From contig JAJNNX010000083.1 in NCBI GenBank assembly GCA_023159155.1, forward strand, positions 1 to 64,000: a DNA stretch of 64,000 nt, read 5' to 3'. The notes below the pieces were generated by a model. That model worked only from the letters and a program-made list of their open reading frames with translations, made no database searches and was not told where the DNA came from. A program made the position numbers and the translations under genes. Below are positions 13,550 through 27,495 of this stretch, piece after piece (position 1 is the first letter of the stretch; every line of letters begins with the position of its first letter). Source of the stretch: Ustulina deusta (lineage: Eukaryota; Ascomycota; Sordariomycetes; Xylariales; Xylariaceae).

Positions 13550-16300
13550 ATTAATATTATATATTTATATAGTTTATTTTATTTAAAAAAAAGTTTATAA
13601 ATAAGCTATTAGCTATAGATTTTATTAAATAAAATATAAACTTAAATATTACTTTTGTTTTATTTATATTTAAACTTAGGTTAACTAAACATAAATTTAT
13701 AATTAATTATTAATAAAAGAATATATACTTAAAAAATCAAATTATATTAGCTTTAAATATTAACAGTATTATATTTAATTATTATAATATTACTTAATTT
13801 ATTAAACTAAATATTATTAAAGCTTTTTATTAATTACTATTAATTATAAAATTATATTACTTTATTTTTTTTTAAACTTATAAAAAAATGTTTTAATAAA
13901 AGGTTTTATTTTTTAGTTTAAAAATAAAACCTGGTTAATAGTAAGCTTTTATTAATATACAAATCTAAAAACTTTTAAATAAGTTTATAAATATTTATAT
14001 AAATAATATTTTAATTTATTTTAAAACTAAAAAATAGTATTAAACTTATTATAAAAAAATAATTTATTGTTTATATTAAGCTAGATATTAAAAAAATATT
14101 AAAAAGTTTTGTTTTAATATATTTATTATTAATTATTTAAGAATAGTTATAAAAGTTAGAGTAAAGATTAAAATTAATTTTATAAAAATCTAAGTAATTT
14201 TAAAAGTGCTAAATTAATCCGGTTGTTTTTTAGGTTTTATAATTATATTTGTATATTTATTTATTATATTAGTAAAATTACTGCTTTTTTAAATTAACTA
14301 CTAAAAAAAAATAAACTATTTATAATAGGACTAGAATAAAAATAAATTTTTAAACATATAAAACTACTAGCTTATAAAATATCTGTTCTAGCTTTTTTTA
14401 GGCTTGGTTAACTAATATAAATAAAAATAAATATTTTACGTAATATAATAAATAAAGTTATCTAGTAGTAATAAAAAAATATAACTTAGAAACCTATAAA
14501 ATATTTTTTTAAAATAATAATACTAATTAAGCAAGCTTACCTAATTTAAAACTATGAACTTCTAGTAATAATATAAACTTTAGAATACTACTACTTAAAG
14601 CTTTTTAAAACTAAGTTTTTTATAATAACTAATTATTAAGCTTTATTATATTTTTAAAATAAATAGATTTTATTAATATAACAAATATATTAGGCTGACT
14701 TTTTATTAAATTTTAATATTATTTTCTAATACTAACTAGAATAAAAAAATATAGTAGCTAATACTTTATTAAAAAAAATAGCTAAGCTTTCTATAGTTAA
14801 AACTAAAAAAGCTAAAAAATAAATAATAGTATTAGTCCTGCTTAATAAAATATTAGGTTTTATATTAATTATAGACTTTTTATTTAATATTTTTTAAAGA
14901 ACTAATTTAATAGATCTAATTAAATAAAAAAACTAGCTATAAAAGCTAAGAAATAAAAACAAAAAACTATATATATCCGAAATTACTTTAGATAAGACTA
15001 TTTTTTTTTATATAATTTTAATTTAAAAAGTTTATATATTTTTAATTATTATATACTAAAATTAATATAAAATAATTAAAATATTAGAACAAAAATATTA
15101 CTAGCTTTATTTAAAATATAATTATAAATAATATATATATAATTATTATAATTATAAAAGAAACAAAATACTATAAGATAAAACTTTTGGTTTTTTTTAT
15201 TTATTGCCTATATTAGCTATAATATAGCAATACATAATAGTAAATAGTAAAAATATACTACTTAACTAATAGGGTTATAACTATATATAAATATTTATAA
15301 ATAAGTTTAGCTATTTAATCGCAACTTTATTTAATAAAAAAATAAATATTATAGAGTTGCTAGCTATACAATATTATAAAAGTTTATATAAATTTTTTAA
15401 TATACTAAATATATAAATATTAGATAATATAGGACTATTTATTTTTAAGTTTATAGTTATAATTAATAGTTTTATAAATATTAAGTACTATTTTAGTAGT
15501 ATTTACTACTTTTAGATCTAAGAAGTAATAAAATTAATTAATTAAAAATTAGACTAATAATTTTATTTTTATATTAATAAATATTAGAACAATTAAAATA
15601 TTTATTTTTTTGCTTTAGACTTTATATATAATTTTTTATAATATTTATTAATTAATATATTATTACTAAAAGTAATAATAAGAGTTAAAGCATAAAACTT
15701 TCTAATAATAAATATTAGCAAAACTGTTATAAATTTTAATATTAAGCAATAAACGTTCAAACTAGTTTATTAAACTTAAAATGTTTAAAAAATGGCATAT
15801 AATATAGTAATTTTTGTATAAAAATAATATAAGCTATAAGCTAACAAAAAAAAATGCTTAGTAAATTTTAAAATAAAAAATAAAGTCTTTTTAAAAAAGA
15901 AAGGTTTTATAATATAAGTACTAACTATTAGATTAAACTTCTAATTAGTTAAACTTTTTAAGATTTTAGAAAAACAAAAATTTAGCTATATTTTTGATTT
16001 GCCCAACTTTTATAAAATAAAAAACTTGTTTTATGCTAGCTAATTACAAAAAGTAAGCAATAACCTTTTATTTTAATAAATCTAATTATTACTTTTAGCT
16101 AAAAATATTAATAATAAAGCAAAATTTAAAGTTAAACAAATCAAACAATTAAAAAAATATAAAAAAAACAAAAAGTTATAATATTAGGTTGCTTAAAAAG
16201 GCTACGATCCTAATAATACTTAATATATAGCTTAAAATTATAAAAATATACTAATCAAACTTTACTAATTTTATAAAACTTATAAAAAAAGTTTTTAGAT
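13550..16300 (+). pseudogene. A1 pol remnant: RT, RNase H, integrase, chromodomain
   Basis: NNILIYFKTK at 14002 matches the RT box DDILIYSKT after RIP reversal. The thumb/connection region near 14180-14340 reads SAKLIRLFFRFYNY and ISKITAFLN, in a different frame from the RT box. RNase H starts near 14380 (VLAFF). The tail of RNase H (N-VA-TL--K) appears at 14750. An integrase region follows from about 14990 to 15950, with segments like SYLIATLF and QYYKSLYKFF. A chromodomain tail with KGYDPNNT--IA-N sits near 16190-16235. The same 3' region is repeated at 16719-18484 and 18720-20171. Confidence 0.7.
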
Positions 16301-16469
16301 TTTTTATAAAATTATAAAAATAAATATATATAATAGTAACTAATAAGTTTACAAGCAATTATAAAAACAATAATAAAGCAGTACAATATAAAAAAATAGT
16401 ATAAACCCAATATTATTAGTAACTTCGAGTTAAAACTATGTTTGAATTTTCGGTTTTGGAAGGGGGTAG

Positions 16470-16713
16470 TGTGATAGTTAGTATAGTTTATATAGTTTTG
16501 GCGAAACCTGCAAGGACTCCCGACCTATATAGCGATAAGATAGGAATTTTATGTACGGACTAACCTAACTCTGCAGTTATATATATAGAGTCCATATTTA
16601 CCCACTTTGTAAACTCTAACTTCCTTCCTTCTTTTTTTTCTTTTTTAGTTTAGAGTCTTTGTTTATAGTATTAATAAACTAGCTGTAGAAGCTTTATTCG
16701 ACTGATCGTAACA
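16470..16713 (+). repeat. 3' LTR of A1
   Basis: 244 bp, starting TGTGATAG and ending CGTAACA. It is the best preserved reference copy for family A and is followed by the target duplication ctaac. Confidence 0.85.
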
Positions 16714-18719
16714 CTAACTTTTTATTAAACTTTAATATTATTTTTTACTACTAATTAAAATAAAAAAATATAATAGCTAATATTTTATTAAAAAAAATAG
16801 CAAAGCTTTTTATAATTAAAATTAAAAAAACTAAAAAAAAAATAATAGTATTAGTTTTATTTAATAAAATACTAAGTTCTATATTAACTATAGACTTTTT
16901 ATTTAATACTTCTTAAAAAGCTAACCTAATAAATTTAATTAAACAATAAAACTAGCTATAAGATCTAGAAAATAAAAATAAAAAACTATATATACCTAAA
17001 ATTACTTTAAATAGAACTATTTTTTTTGTATAGTTTTAATTTAAAAAGTTTATATATTTCTAATTATTATATACTAAAGTTAATACAAAATAATTAAAAT
17101 ATTAAAACAAAAATACTACTAGTTTTACTTAAAATATAATTATAAATAATATATATATAATTATTATAACTATAAAAAAAACATAATACTACAAAATAAA
17201 ACTTCTAGCTTTTTCTATTTATTATTTATACTAGCTATAATATAATAATATATAATAATAAATAATAAAAATATATTACCTAACTAATAGGGTTATAATT
17301 ATATATAAATATTTATAAACAACTTTAGCTGTCTAATTATAACTTTATTTAGCAAAAAAATAAATATTATAAAATTGCTAGCTATATAATACTATAAAAG
17401 TTTATATAGATTTTTTAGCATACTAAATATATAAATATTAAATAATATAGGACTATTTATTTTTAAATTTATAATAATAATTAATAATCTTATAAGTACT
17501 AAGTACTGCTTTAGTAATACTTACTACTTTTAGACTTAAAAAGCAATAAAATTAATTAATTAAAAACTAGACTAATAACTCTATTTCTATATTAATAAAT
17601 ATTAAAATAATTAGAGTATTTATTTCTTTGCTTTAAATTTTATATATAATTTTTTATAATATTTATTAATTAGTATATTACTACTAAAAATAGCAATAAA
17701 AATTAAAACATAAAATTTTCTAATAATAAATATTAGCAAAACTATTATAAATTTTAATACTAAGCAATAAACGTTTAAATTAGTCCGCTAAACTTAAAAC
17801 ATTTAAAAAATAACATATAATATAATAACTTTTGTATAAAAACAATATAAGCTATAAACTAATAAAAAAAAACGTTTAATAGATTTTAAAATAAAAAATA
17901 AAATCTTTTTTAAAAAAAAAGCTTTATAATATAAGTATTAATTACTAAATTAGATTCGTAGTTAGTTAAACTTTTTAAAATCTTAAAAAAATAAAACTTT
18001 AGTTATATTTTTAACTTACTTAACTTTTATAAAATAAAAAATTTATTTTATGCTAACTAATTATAAAAAATAAGCAATAACTTTTTACTTTAATAAATTT
18101 AATTATTACTTTTAGCCAAAAATATTAATAGTAAAACAAAATTTAAAATTAAACAAATCAAACAATTAAAAATATATAAAAAAAACAAAAAGTTATAATA
18201 TTAAATTACTTAAAAAAGCTGCAATCTTAATAATACTTAATATATAGCTTAAAATTTTAAAAATATACTAATTAAATTTAACTAATTTTATAAAACTTAT
18301 AAAAAAGCCTTTAAATCCCCTATAAAATTATAAAAATAAATATATATAGCAATAGCTAACAAATTTACAAGCAATTATAAAAACAATAATAAAGCAATAC
18401 AATATAAAAAAGCTATATAAACCTAACATTATTAATAACTTTAAATTAAAACTATATTTAAATTTTTAGTTTTAAAAAAAGTAGTATAATAGTTAGTACA
18501 ATTTTAGCAAAACTTATAAAAACTTTAAACCTATATAGCAACAAAATAAAAAGTTTATATATAAACTAACCTATAATTCTATAGCTATATATATAAAGTC
18601 TATATCTACCTACCTTATACACTTTAACTTTTTTTTTCTTTTTTTCTGTTTTAGCTTAAAGTCTTTGTTTATAATATTAATAAACTAGCTATGGAAGCTT
18701 TACTCAACTGATTATAACA
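16714..18719 (+). mobile_element. Right piece of family A copy A2: RNase H end to 3' LTR
   Basis: It starts with the second CTAAC duplication and continues exactly where the left piece (1798-2828) stopped. It carries the end of RNase H, integrase, chromodomain and an LTR at 18485-18719. It is collinear with 14695-16713 of A1 over its full length but more heavily RIP-altered, as expected for an older host copy. Confidence 0.8.
18485..18719 (+). repeat. 3' LTR of A2
   Basis: 235 bp, starting tataatag and ending ATAACA. The next bases (gcttt, 18720-18724) belong to the integrase region of the following A copy. Confidence 0.75.
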
Positions 18720-20367
18720 GCTTTAATTTAAAACATTTATATATTTTTAATTACTATATACTAAAATTAGCACAAAATGATTAAAATATTAAAATAAAAA
18801 TATTACTAGTTTTACTTAAAACATAATTATAAATAATATATATATAATTGCTATAATTATAAAAAAAACAAAATATTGCAAAACAAAACTTTTAGCTTTT
18901 TTTATTTATTATTTATATTAGTTATAATATAATAATATATAGTAATAAATAATAAAAACATACTACTTAACTAATAAAGTTATAATTATATATAGGTATT
19001 TATAAACAAGTTTAGCTATCTAATCGTAATTTTACCTAGCAAAAAAATAAATACTATAGAATTACTAGCTATATAATATTATAAAAATTTATATAAATTT
19101 TTTAGTATATTAAATATATAAATATTAAATAATATAAGATTGTTTATTTTTAAGTTTATAATAATAATTAATAGTTTTATAAGTATTAAGTATTACTTTA
19201 GTAATATTTACTATTTTTAAACTTAAAAAACAATAAAATTAACTAATTAAAAACTAAACTAATAATTTTATTTTTATATTAATAAATACTAAAACAACTA
19301 AAATATTTATTTTTTTATTTTAGATTTTATATATAATTTTTTATAATATTTATTAATTAATATATTACTACTAAAAATAATAATAAAAATTAAAACATAA
19401 AACTTCTTAATAATAAATATTAGTAAAACTATTATAAATTTTAATATTAAATAACAAACGCTTAAATTAGTCCGCTAAACTTAAAATATTTAAAAAATAA
19501 TATATAATATAGCAACTTTTATATAAAAATAATACAAGCTATAAACTAAAAAAAAAAACGCCTAATAAATTTTAAAATAAAAAATAAAGTTTTTTTTAAA
19601 AAAAAAAGTTTTATAATATAAGCACTAATTACTAGATTAAACTTTTAATTAGTTAAACTTTTCAAAATTTTAAAAAAACAAAAATTTAGCTATATTTTTA
19701 ATTTGCTTAATTTTTATAAAATAAAAAACTTATTTTATATTAATTAATTACAAAAAGCAAGCAATAGTTTTTTATTTTAATAAATCTAATTACTACTTTT
19801 AATTAAAAATATTAATAATAAAACAAAATTTAAAATTAAACAAATTAAACAATTAAAAATATATAAAAAAAATAAAAAACTATAATATTAAATTCCTTAA
19901 AAAAACTATAATTTTAACAATATTTAGTATATAGCTTAAAATTTTTTAAATATACTAATTAAGCTTAACTAATTTTATAAAACTTATAAAAAAGCTTTTA
20001 AACTTTTTATAAAATTATAAAAATAAATATATATAGCAATAACTAATAAATTTATAAATAATTATAAAAACAATAATAAAATAATATAATATAAAAAAAC
20101 TATATAAATTTAATATTATTAATAACCTTGAATTAAAACTATGTTTAAACTTTTAATTTTAAAAAAAGTAGTATAACAATTAGTATAGTTTTAGCAAAAC
20201 TTATAAGAACTTTAGACCTATATAGCAATAAAATAAAAAATCTACGTATAAACTAACTTATAATTTTGCAGCTATATATATAAAATCTATATCTATTTAC
20301 CCTATAAATTTTTTTTTTTTTTTTTTAGCTTAGAGTTTTTATTTATAGTATTAATAAACTAGCTATA

Positions 20368-20610
20368 TATTACGGGCAAGGCTAGCCTTGAGAGCCTTGC
20401 CGATTAATAGAAGTTCTGGACCTTTGCCGGAACTTACAGAACTTTTTATAGAAATACGTCAAAAAAATATGTTAAAACTCCGCGTTAGCAATACATTAAT
20501 AGCTATATAGCTACAAAAACTCTATTTTTGCAAAATCTTTTTTTCTCTTTTTTTTCCCTAAGTTAGTTAATAAATAATATTTCCTAGCTATTTAACTAAA
20601 TCTTTTTATA
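20368..20610 (+). repeat. 5' LTR of element C
   Basis: 243 bp. The first 110 bp, including a GGCAAGGCTAGCC-type inverted repeat, keep near-normal GC. It matches 27258-27495 with mainly transition differences. Confidence 0.85.
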
Positions 20611-22779
20611 TATTAACTAATTTTGCTTTTCCTGAATAGCGTTAGTACAGCTTATTAGCTATATAGCACTAAAGAAATTATAAAGAACTTTATAGAAAGG
20701 CTACCTTTTTAATAAGCAGCTTTCGAAAAATTTGGTAACTAAATGCTTTAAATTATTAAACAAAAATTAAACAAATTGTTCAGTACTATAAATAACTCGA
20801 TTGCTTTTGCTTTTATATAAGTATAAAAAGATCTAATAAGCTATATTAACTATTTTGCTATAAAAACTAAATAGTTTTATAGCAACCTTTTTTTTAGTAA
20901 TAAACTATAAATTCTAACAAATCTTATAATAAACCTAGCACTAATAATTCTAAAAGCAGCTTTTACTTAAAAAACACCTAATAAAAAAACTGCTTGCTTT
21001 ACTAATAAATTTTTTGCTAATAACTTTAAAAAAAACCCTTTTTAATAACCTAAAAAATTTATTAGTTTTTACGTAAAGTTTCTTATATAAGAAGTAGCTA
21101 TAAAGTATAAGCTAATTTAAAATATTAAATTTATTAGAAAAAATACTAATAAGTTTTATACTATTAATAAAACGCTTAATAGTTTTATAAAAATAAGTAT
21201 ATAGCTATTCTTTATTATAAGAAAGCGTACTAATATATAAAACCTTATTAAGTTTATAGTATATTTTTATAAGCACTACTTTAATATTAATTAAATAAAA
21301 AAATTAGTTTAAAACTTGCTTTTTTTTAAACAAAGCTTAAAAATATTTTTTACGTTTTTTTTAAAATAAAAAAAAACTCTTGCTTATACAAGTAGTACTT
21401 TTTAAAACAATACTACAAAGCTTATTATTTTAAAAAGAACTATTAATGCTTAGCTAGTAAACAAACTAATCTTATATAACTTATTATTAGATTATACTAA
21501 ATAAACACGCAATATAATAACCATAATAGGTTATTTAAAGAAATGCAGCCCTTACTGTCCTCTTAACCAAGAAGTAAACAGCAGGTCTTTATTAGAACAG
21601 CTACTTTTTTTTTGCTACCTATAACAAACATACAAAAAAATATAAAAACAATAAAAGTAGGAACTACTAGCTCTTTTCCTGCTTAGAACAAGCTTAAAGC
21701 CCAATAAGTAATAAACAAAAAAATAAATAAACAAAAAGCAAATAAGTAATACTTGCAATATAAAAAAAGTAGCTATTTTATTACTAAATATTTGTTTGTT
21801 CCTATTTAATAATTTATAAAAACTAAAAGCAAAATAAGAGCTACTAGTATAGCAATAAAGCAAAACATAAAAACAAAAAATAATAAAGATTTAAAAAACA
21901 AGTAATTCTTGCCCTTAGTTGCTAGCAAAAATATATAAAAGATTTAATTCCTATAAGCTTAGTAATAAAGTTAAAATAATTAATAAATAGCTTACTTTTT
22001 ACTATAAACCTTATTTATAATAAAACATTAATTATTAAAACAATAATTAATTAAAATTATAAATATATAACTATAATAAATAACTCTTTAGTTTAACATT
22101 TATAATTACTACATATTTTTATTAGCCAAAAAAGGCTAAAAAAAGTAGTAATAAAACAAAAAATTATTAATAAAATAATATATATTAAATCTAATATTAA
22201 TAAATTTTAATAAAAAATACTAATATATATAGTTTTTTTATTTAAAACGTAATATTATTTTAAAAAAAACTTTAAATAAAATAATTAAAAATAACTTATA
22301 TTACTTACAAACATATAATTAATATAAAACAAACTAAAAACTTTAAAGTATAAAAAATTAGATTTACTTTATAAACTAAAAGTATTAAAAAAATATATAA
22401 TATATATTAACTTAATAAAATAGTCTTTGCTATAAAAATAAAAAGGCTATAATATATTAAAACAGCTAGTACTTTAATATTTGCTATTATATTAGCAGAT
22501 ATTACAAAAGTTTTAATACTAAAAAACCTAACTTTACTATTATTCTGATTACTAAAAGAATTAAAAAATTAAGCCCTATTATTTAATAAAGCAGCAAAAG
22601 ATAAGCTTTTTTTATATTACAAAAAAGCTAATTATAAAATACTACTTTTATAAACCTCCGAAAAAACAGACTTTTAAGTGCTATAAAAGCTTTTTTATAA
22701 AATATTATAAAATAAACTAGTAGTATTAAAAAAAATACTAATAAAGCTACTAAACAAAAGTTATATTAGAGCTAATAGC

Positions 22780-23930
22780 TTATTTATAAGTATTCTTATT
22801 TTTTTTACAAAAAAACCAAAAAAAGGATATATTTTTATATTAATTATAAAACGCTTAATACTATAACTTAAGCAAACAAATACTTTTTTTTTTTTATTAA
22901 AAAAATATTAGCAAATTCTTTTAAAGCTTATTAGTTTATAAAGCTTAATATTTAAGCAGCTTTTTATAAGTTATATATTAAAAAAAAAAAAATAGCTTTT
23001 TATATAAGGTTCGGCCTGTTTAAATAGTTAGTAACCCCTTTTGGACTATCTAGCGCTTTTGCCACGTTCTAGCGCTACATAAATACTGCTTTACGCCTAT
23101 ACTTAGATATTTTTATTTTTATATATATGAATAATATTTTAATATAGTTAAATAAATTAAAAAAAAAACTATTTAAAAAAAATAAAATAGATCTTAAGCG
23201 CTTTATAAGCTATAAGCTTACATTTTAATATTATTAAATATAAATTTAGAATAACTATAATAAAATATTTAAGATTTATTATTAAAGCTAGAATAAAAAT
23301 ATAAATAAACTTTAAAAAAATAAAAGCTATTTATAAATAAAAAGCTTTTAAGTTGTTTAAAAATATAAAAAGCTTTTTAAGCTTTATAAACTTTTATAAA
23401 CAATTTATACCAAAATATACTAATATTATAGCATTACTTATAGTTTTAATTAAAAAAAAGACCTTATTTTGCTAAAAAAATATAAAAAATATTATTTTTA
23501 AATAATTTAAGTTACTTTTTATATTAGAACTAATCTTTGTTTAATTTGACTTAAGTAAACTTATAGTACTAAAAATAAATTATTTTAGAGCAGCTTATAA
23601 TAATTATTTATTTTAATATAATAAGCACAAATTTTTCCGCTTAATAGTATATTTTTTATAAAAACTTTTATTTATAAAAAATAATTATAAAATTTATAAT
23701 AAAAAGCTTTTAGTAATTATAAGCTATATAAATATATAAAGTAGTAAGCTATAGAGCTTTAAAAAAGCATTTTTAGTACTTTTAGATTATAAAAACTTAA
23801 AATATTTTATAACTTTAAAAAAACTTTTAAAAAAACAAATTAGATAGGCTAAGTTTTTAGCTAATTTTAGGTTTATGTTTATTTATAAAGCAAAAGCGGA
23901 TAATGCCTAGCTAAACGCTTTATTATAGAA
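22780..23930 (+). pseudogene. Element C pol remnant: reverse transcriptase and RNase H
   Basis: The stretch 23000-23140 is unusually readable. It shows RFGLF, then VTPFGLSSAFATF, a helix RYINTALRLYLD and YMNNIL, a clear Ty3/gypsy RT palm motif in which the active-site Asp pair became Asn-Asn. Downstream, near 23450-23530, TKK and an F/W-rich stretch match the RT-RNase H linker. KIYNKKLLVI at about 23690 and a degraded NA--NALL at 23900 match RNase H to the polyprotein 'ADALSR' motif. Multiple TAA/TAG stops make it non-functional. Confidence 0.8.
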
Positions 23931-26900
23931 AAAACAAAACCTGCTTTTAAAAATAAATAAATAATTTATTAAAAAAAATTTGCGCTATTTTGCTAGGAAT
24001 AAGTAGTTTTTAAGCTATATAGCAATATAAAAATAAGCTTATTAAAATTTTAAAAAAATAGACTATTTTTAGAACATTAAGTTTTTATATATAAAGACCT
24101 TTAATAAGCTTAAAATACTATGCTAGATTAGGTTTTTAGCTATTAATTAGTAGTTAAAACTATAAGAAATAATAAATAAAAGTTCCTACTAAATATAAAA
24201 ATAAATAAAAAATTTTTAAATATTAATATTTTAAAATATAAAATAAAAACAAACAATATTTTATAATATTAAGGTTATATATAAGTACTAAACTAAAAGC
24301 CACTTTAAACTAGCTTAATTTAAAACTATTATAATTTAATATTAATAAAATACTTAAAAAAAATAAAACTGTAGTAATACTAACTAGGAGCTATTTTTAG
24401 CTAAGTATATACTAAATAGTACGCTGCTTTATTAATAATTATAATATATACAGTAAAAAGACTATTTAAAAATATAAAAAATAAAGCTTTTTTAAACTAT
24501 TTTTAGTTTTAAAGCAGTTCTAAAACAAACTATTTATAGATTTTATAATAAATTCTTTTATAATAAAAAATAATAACCTATTTTTTATTATAATAATTAT
24601 TAATAAGTTAAACAAAATAGTTATTATTAAAGCTATATAGTTAATAAGTATAAAAACATATATTAAACAGTTTGTATACTATTTTTAGCATTTTTATAAA
24701 TTCTTAAAAATAATTACTAGTAATAAAAGAATAAATTAAATAGAAAGCTTTTAGTAACGCTTTTATAAACTAGTTAAAATAAAATAAAAACTAAATATTG
24801 TTTATTATTCTAAAATAGATAATACTATAAAAAAAGCTAACTAAAAGGTTTTAGCTTATTTTTATATATTTATTGCTTATATATAACTAGATTAAAAAGT
24901 ACTACTATTAGGCGCAATACTAGCAATTAATAATAAAAATTTTTTTATAACAAAGCTAAGCTTATTTTTTGCCTAATACAAATATTATATAAACCTAATC
25001 AAACTAATAATTTGTTTGTTTATACTAGCTAAAAAACCAAAAATATTAACTAAAATATTTATTTAATAATTAAAAAACGCTTAAAAGTTTGCCTAAACTA
25101 CTATAGCTGCGGTGCAATAGCACATAAAAAAAACAGCTAATAATAAGTATAGTCTTACGGACCGCTTTAAAAAAGAAAATTAAGTATAGCTAAACCTAAA
25201 AAATATTACTACGGACTAACCTTTCTAAAAATTAGCATAGCTCTATTCTAAATATAAAATAACTAAAGTTATAAGCTTTTACGTAATAAAACTAAATGTT
25301 TTTAAAAAAATATATAATTATTTTTATATTAATTTTTTATAATAAATAGCTATAAACTTTTTTTTATTATAAGTTAACTCAAATATATAACTACTAATAA
25401 TACTACCTAAAAATAATAAATTCTAAGCAAAAAATATTTTATAAACAAAAAACAAGCAAAAAAAAAGCTAGGGTAAGCCTATTTACTGCAAAATCAGAAT
25501 TAAGTAGGCCGGTTATTAGTAACCTATATAAAAACCTTTTAATAATTTCGCTAATATTACAGCTCTAAAATAGTTTGAAACTAAGCATAAAAACGCTTAT
25601 ATATATAAAAGCCTTACTGCTAAAAAGAAAAGCTAACAGAAATAAACCAGCCGGTAAACTAGTATAGTTTGTGTTATAATTAGAAATTATTATTATTTTT
25701 TTTTTTTTTTTTTTACTAATATTATAAATTATTACGGGCCAAAAAATAAAAATCAAACACACAAAGAACTAAAAAAAAGCCTACCAAAGGCATTTATATT
25801 AATTTTTAGTTTAGCTATATTATAAAACTAGTACTAAATAGCTATAAAGCTGCTAGACTTTTATATTATTTTTATTTTTATTACTAACCTTATCTATTTT
25901 ACTAAAATATAACTATTTATAAGCAAAGCTTAAAGCGCTACTAGATTGTTCTTTAGCAAATATATAAATAAAAGAACTAAGTTTATTAGTAAACACTAAG
26001 CTACTAAAGCCTAAAAATAAATATTTTATATAAACACCTATTATATATCTAATAATACTTAAATAATTATTAATAATTATAAAGCTATTAATAAGCTGCT
26101 CTATACTTAAAGTATAACGCTTAATAGCTACTATATTACGTTTAATAGCTATAGTTATATATTTAAAAACTACTAAATATGCTTAATTGTTTGCTTAATA
26201 TTTATTAGTAAACAAATAGCTACAATTAAACAAAAGAATAATTAGCATATTTAAAAAAAAAAAATTTTAATGCTAAAAAAAATTAGCAACTAACTTACAC
26301 TTAATATACAAATTAAAAACAACTTATTAAATAACTAGTTTTAAAACTAATAATTATAAATATAAATACTATTAAACAAGCGCTTAAACATAACAACTAT
26401 TTTAAATATACAAACTAGCTATACATAAATAAAAAAATTAGCAATTATAAACAATAAAAAAGCAATAAACAAGCAGCTAACTTATAGTACTATATAAATA
26501 ACCAAAGTTTTTACCTAGGCTAACGCAACATTTGTATTGCTTGCTAGTTCCTAAACAATAAATTAATAAAACATAAATATATATTAAGCCTAAAAATAGC
26601 TAACTTTATATATTTATATAAAAATAGCAAAAATATCTTATAAGCCGGCCGATATATTAAATTGTTTGTTAGCAAATAAAAAATATAAAAAAAGCAATAT
26701 TTTGTTTATTTTAAAATATAAAAACATATAAACATTAAGTATGTTATAAATAAAAGTTATATGTTTGTTCCGGAGCAAAAATAGTATATTTGCAGCTAGT
26801 AAATAATAAAAAAACAAAAAAACAAAAAAGCAAAAGCTAGGCTAGCTACTAAATATATATAAGCTGCTTTATATTAAACAAATAACAAAAATAAACATAT

Positions 26901-26987
26901 AACAAGTATATTACTTTCTGTAACAAAGCAAAAAAAAAGCACTTAATAAAAAAAAAAAGGGCTACTTACTAATTAATATTATTGCTA

Positions 26988-27014
26988 AAAAAAAAAAAAA
27001 AAAAAAAAAAAAAG
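26988..27014 (+). repeat. Long poly-A run
   Basis: About 25 or more consecutive A bases in the 3' untranslated part of element C. This is simple sequence; no function is apparent. Confidence 0.85.
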
Positions 27015-27257
27015 TTAGAAAAAGCTAAAAAAAGTTTATATAAACCTAGCTAAAGCAGTAAGCAGTAGCAATAAATAGGTTAGTACATACTAGCAATATA
27101 TTAGCTAGGCAAATATATATATTGCTTAAAAAGTATATATATTACTTAAAAGAAATATATATTGCTTAAAAAAAACATATTTTTTATGCCTATTAACTAC
27201 TGCTTATATGTTATATATTACTTATTTTGTAGCTTCTAAGCTAGAAAAAAAAAATAA

Positions 27258-27495
27258 TGTTGTAAGCAAGGCTAGCTTTAAGAGCTTTGCTGATTAATAA
27301 AAATTCTAGACTTCCGCTAGAACTTATAGAACTTCTTATAGAAATACATCAGAAAAATGCGTCAGAACTTCGCATTAGCAATATATTAATAGCTATATAA
27401 TTATAAAGATTCTATTTTTATAAAGTCTTTTTTTTTTTTTTCTTAAGTTAGTTAATAAATAGTATTTCCTGGCTATTCGGCTAAATCTTTTTATA
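27258..27495 (+). repeat. 3' LTR of element C
   Basis: 238 bp repeat of 20368-20610. It is preceded by a purine-rich tract (gaaaaaaaaaataa) suited to a polypurine primer site. Confidence 0.85.

Larger units (their letters stand above)
2829..16713 (+). mobile_element. Complete Ty3/gypsy-like LTR retrotransposon A1, interrupted by element B
   Basis: LTRs at 2829-3066 and 16470-16713 flank internal sequence at 3067-3075 and 10869-16469. Without element B (3076-10863 plus one duplicated TTTAA) the copy is about 6.1 kb, a normal size for the superfamily. The target duplication CTAAC is at 2824-2828 and 16714-16718. A purine tract (ggaagggggtag) precedes the 3' LTR. Decayed gag, protease, reverse transcriptase, RNase H, integrase and chromodomain follow in Ty3/gypsy order. 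RIP-type stops fill every frame, so it cannot be autonomous. Placing the domains needed mental reversal of RIP changes, so domain borders are approximate. Confidence 0.85.
20368..27495 (+). mobile_element. Ty3/gypsy-like LTR retrotransposon C
   Basis: LTRs at 20368-20610 (243 bp) and 27258-27495 (238 bp) flank a 7128 bp element. The target duplication CTATA is present at 20363-20367 and 27496-27500, and splits a family A LTR. The LTR starts TGTTG (left copy TATTA after RIP) and ends TATA (from TACA). Plus-strand translation near 22790-23160 shows RT with TKKPKKG, then RFGLF, PFGLSSA and YMNNIL (from YMDD). RNase H (IYNKKLLVI) follows near 23690. Integrase should follow to about 25250. About 1.7 kb without recognised coding lies before the 3' LTR. 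Confidence 0.85.
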
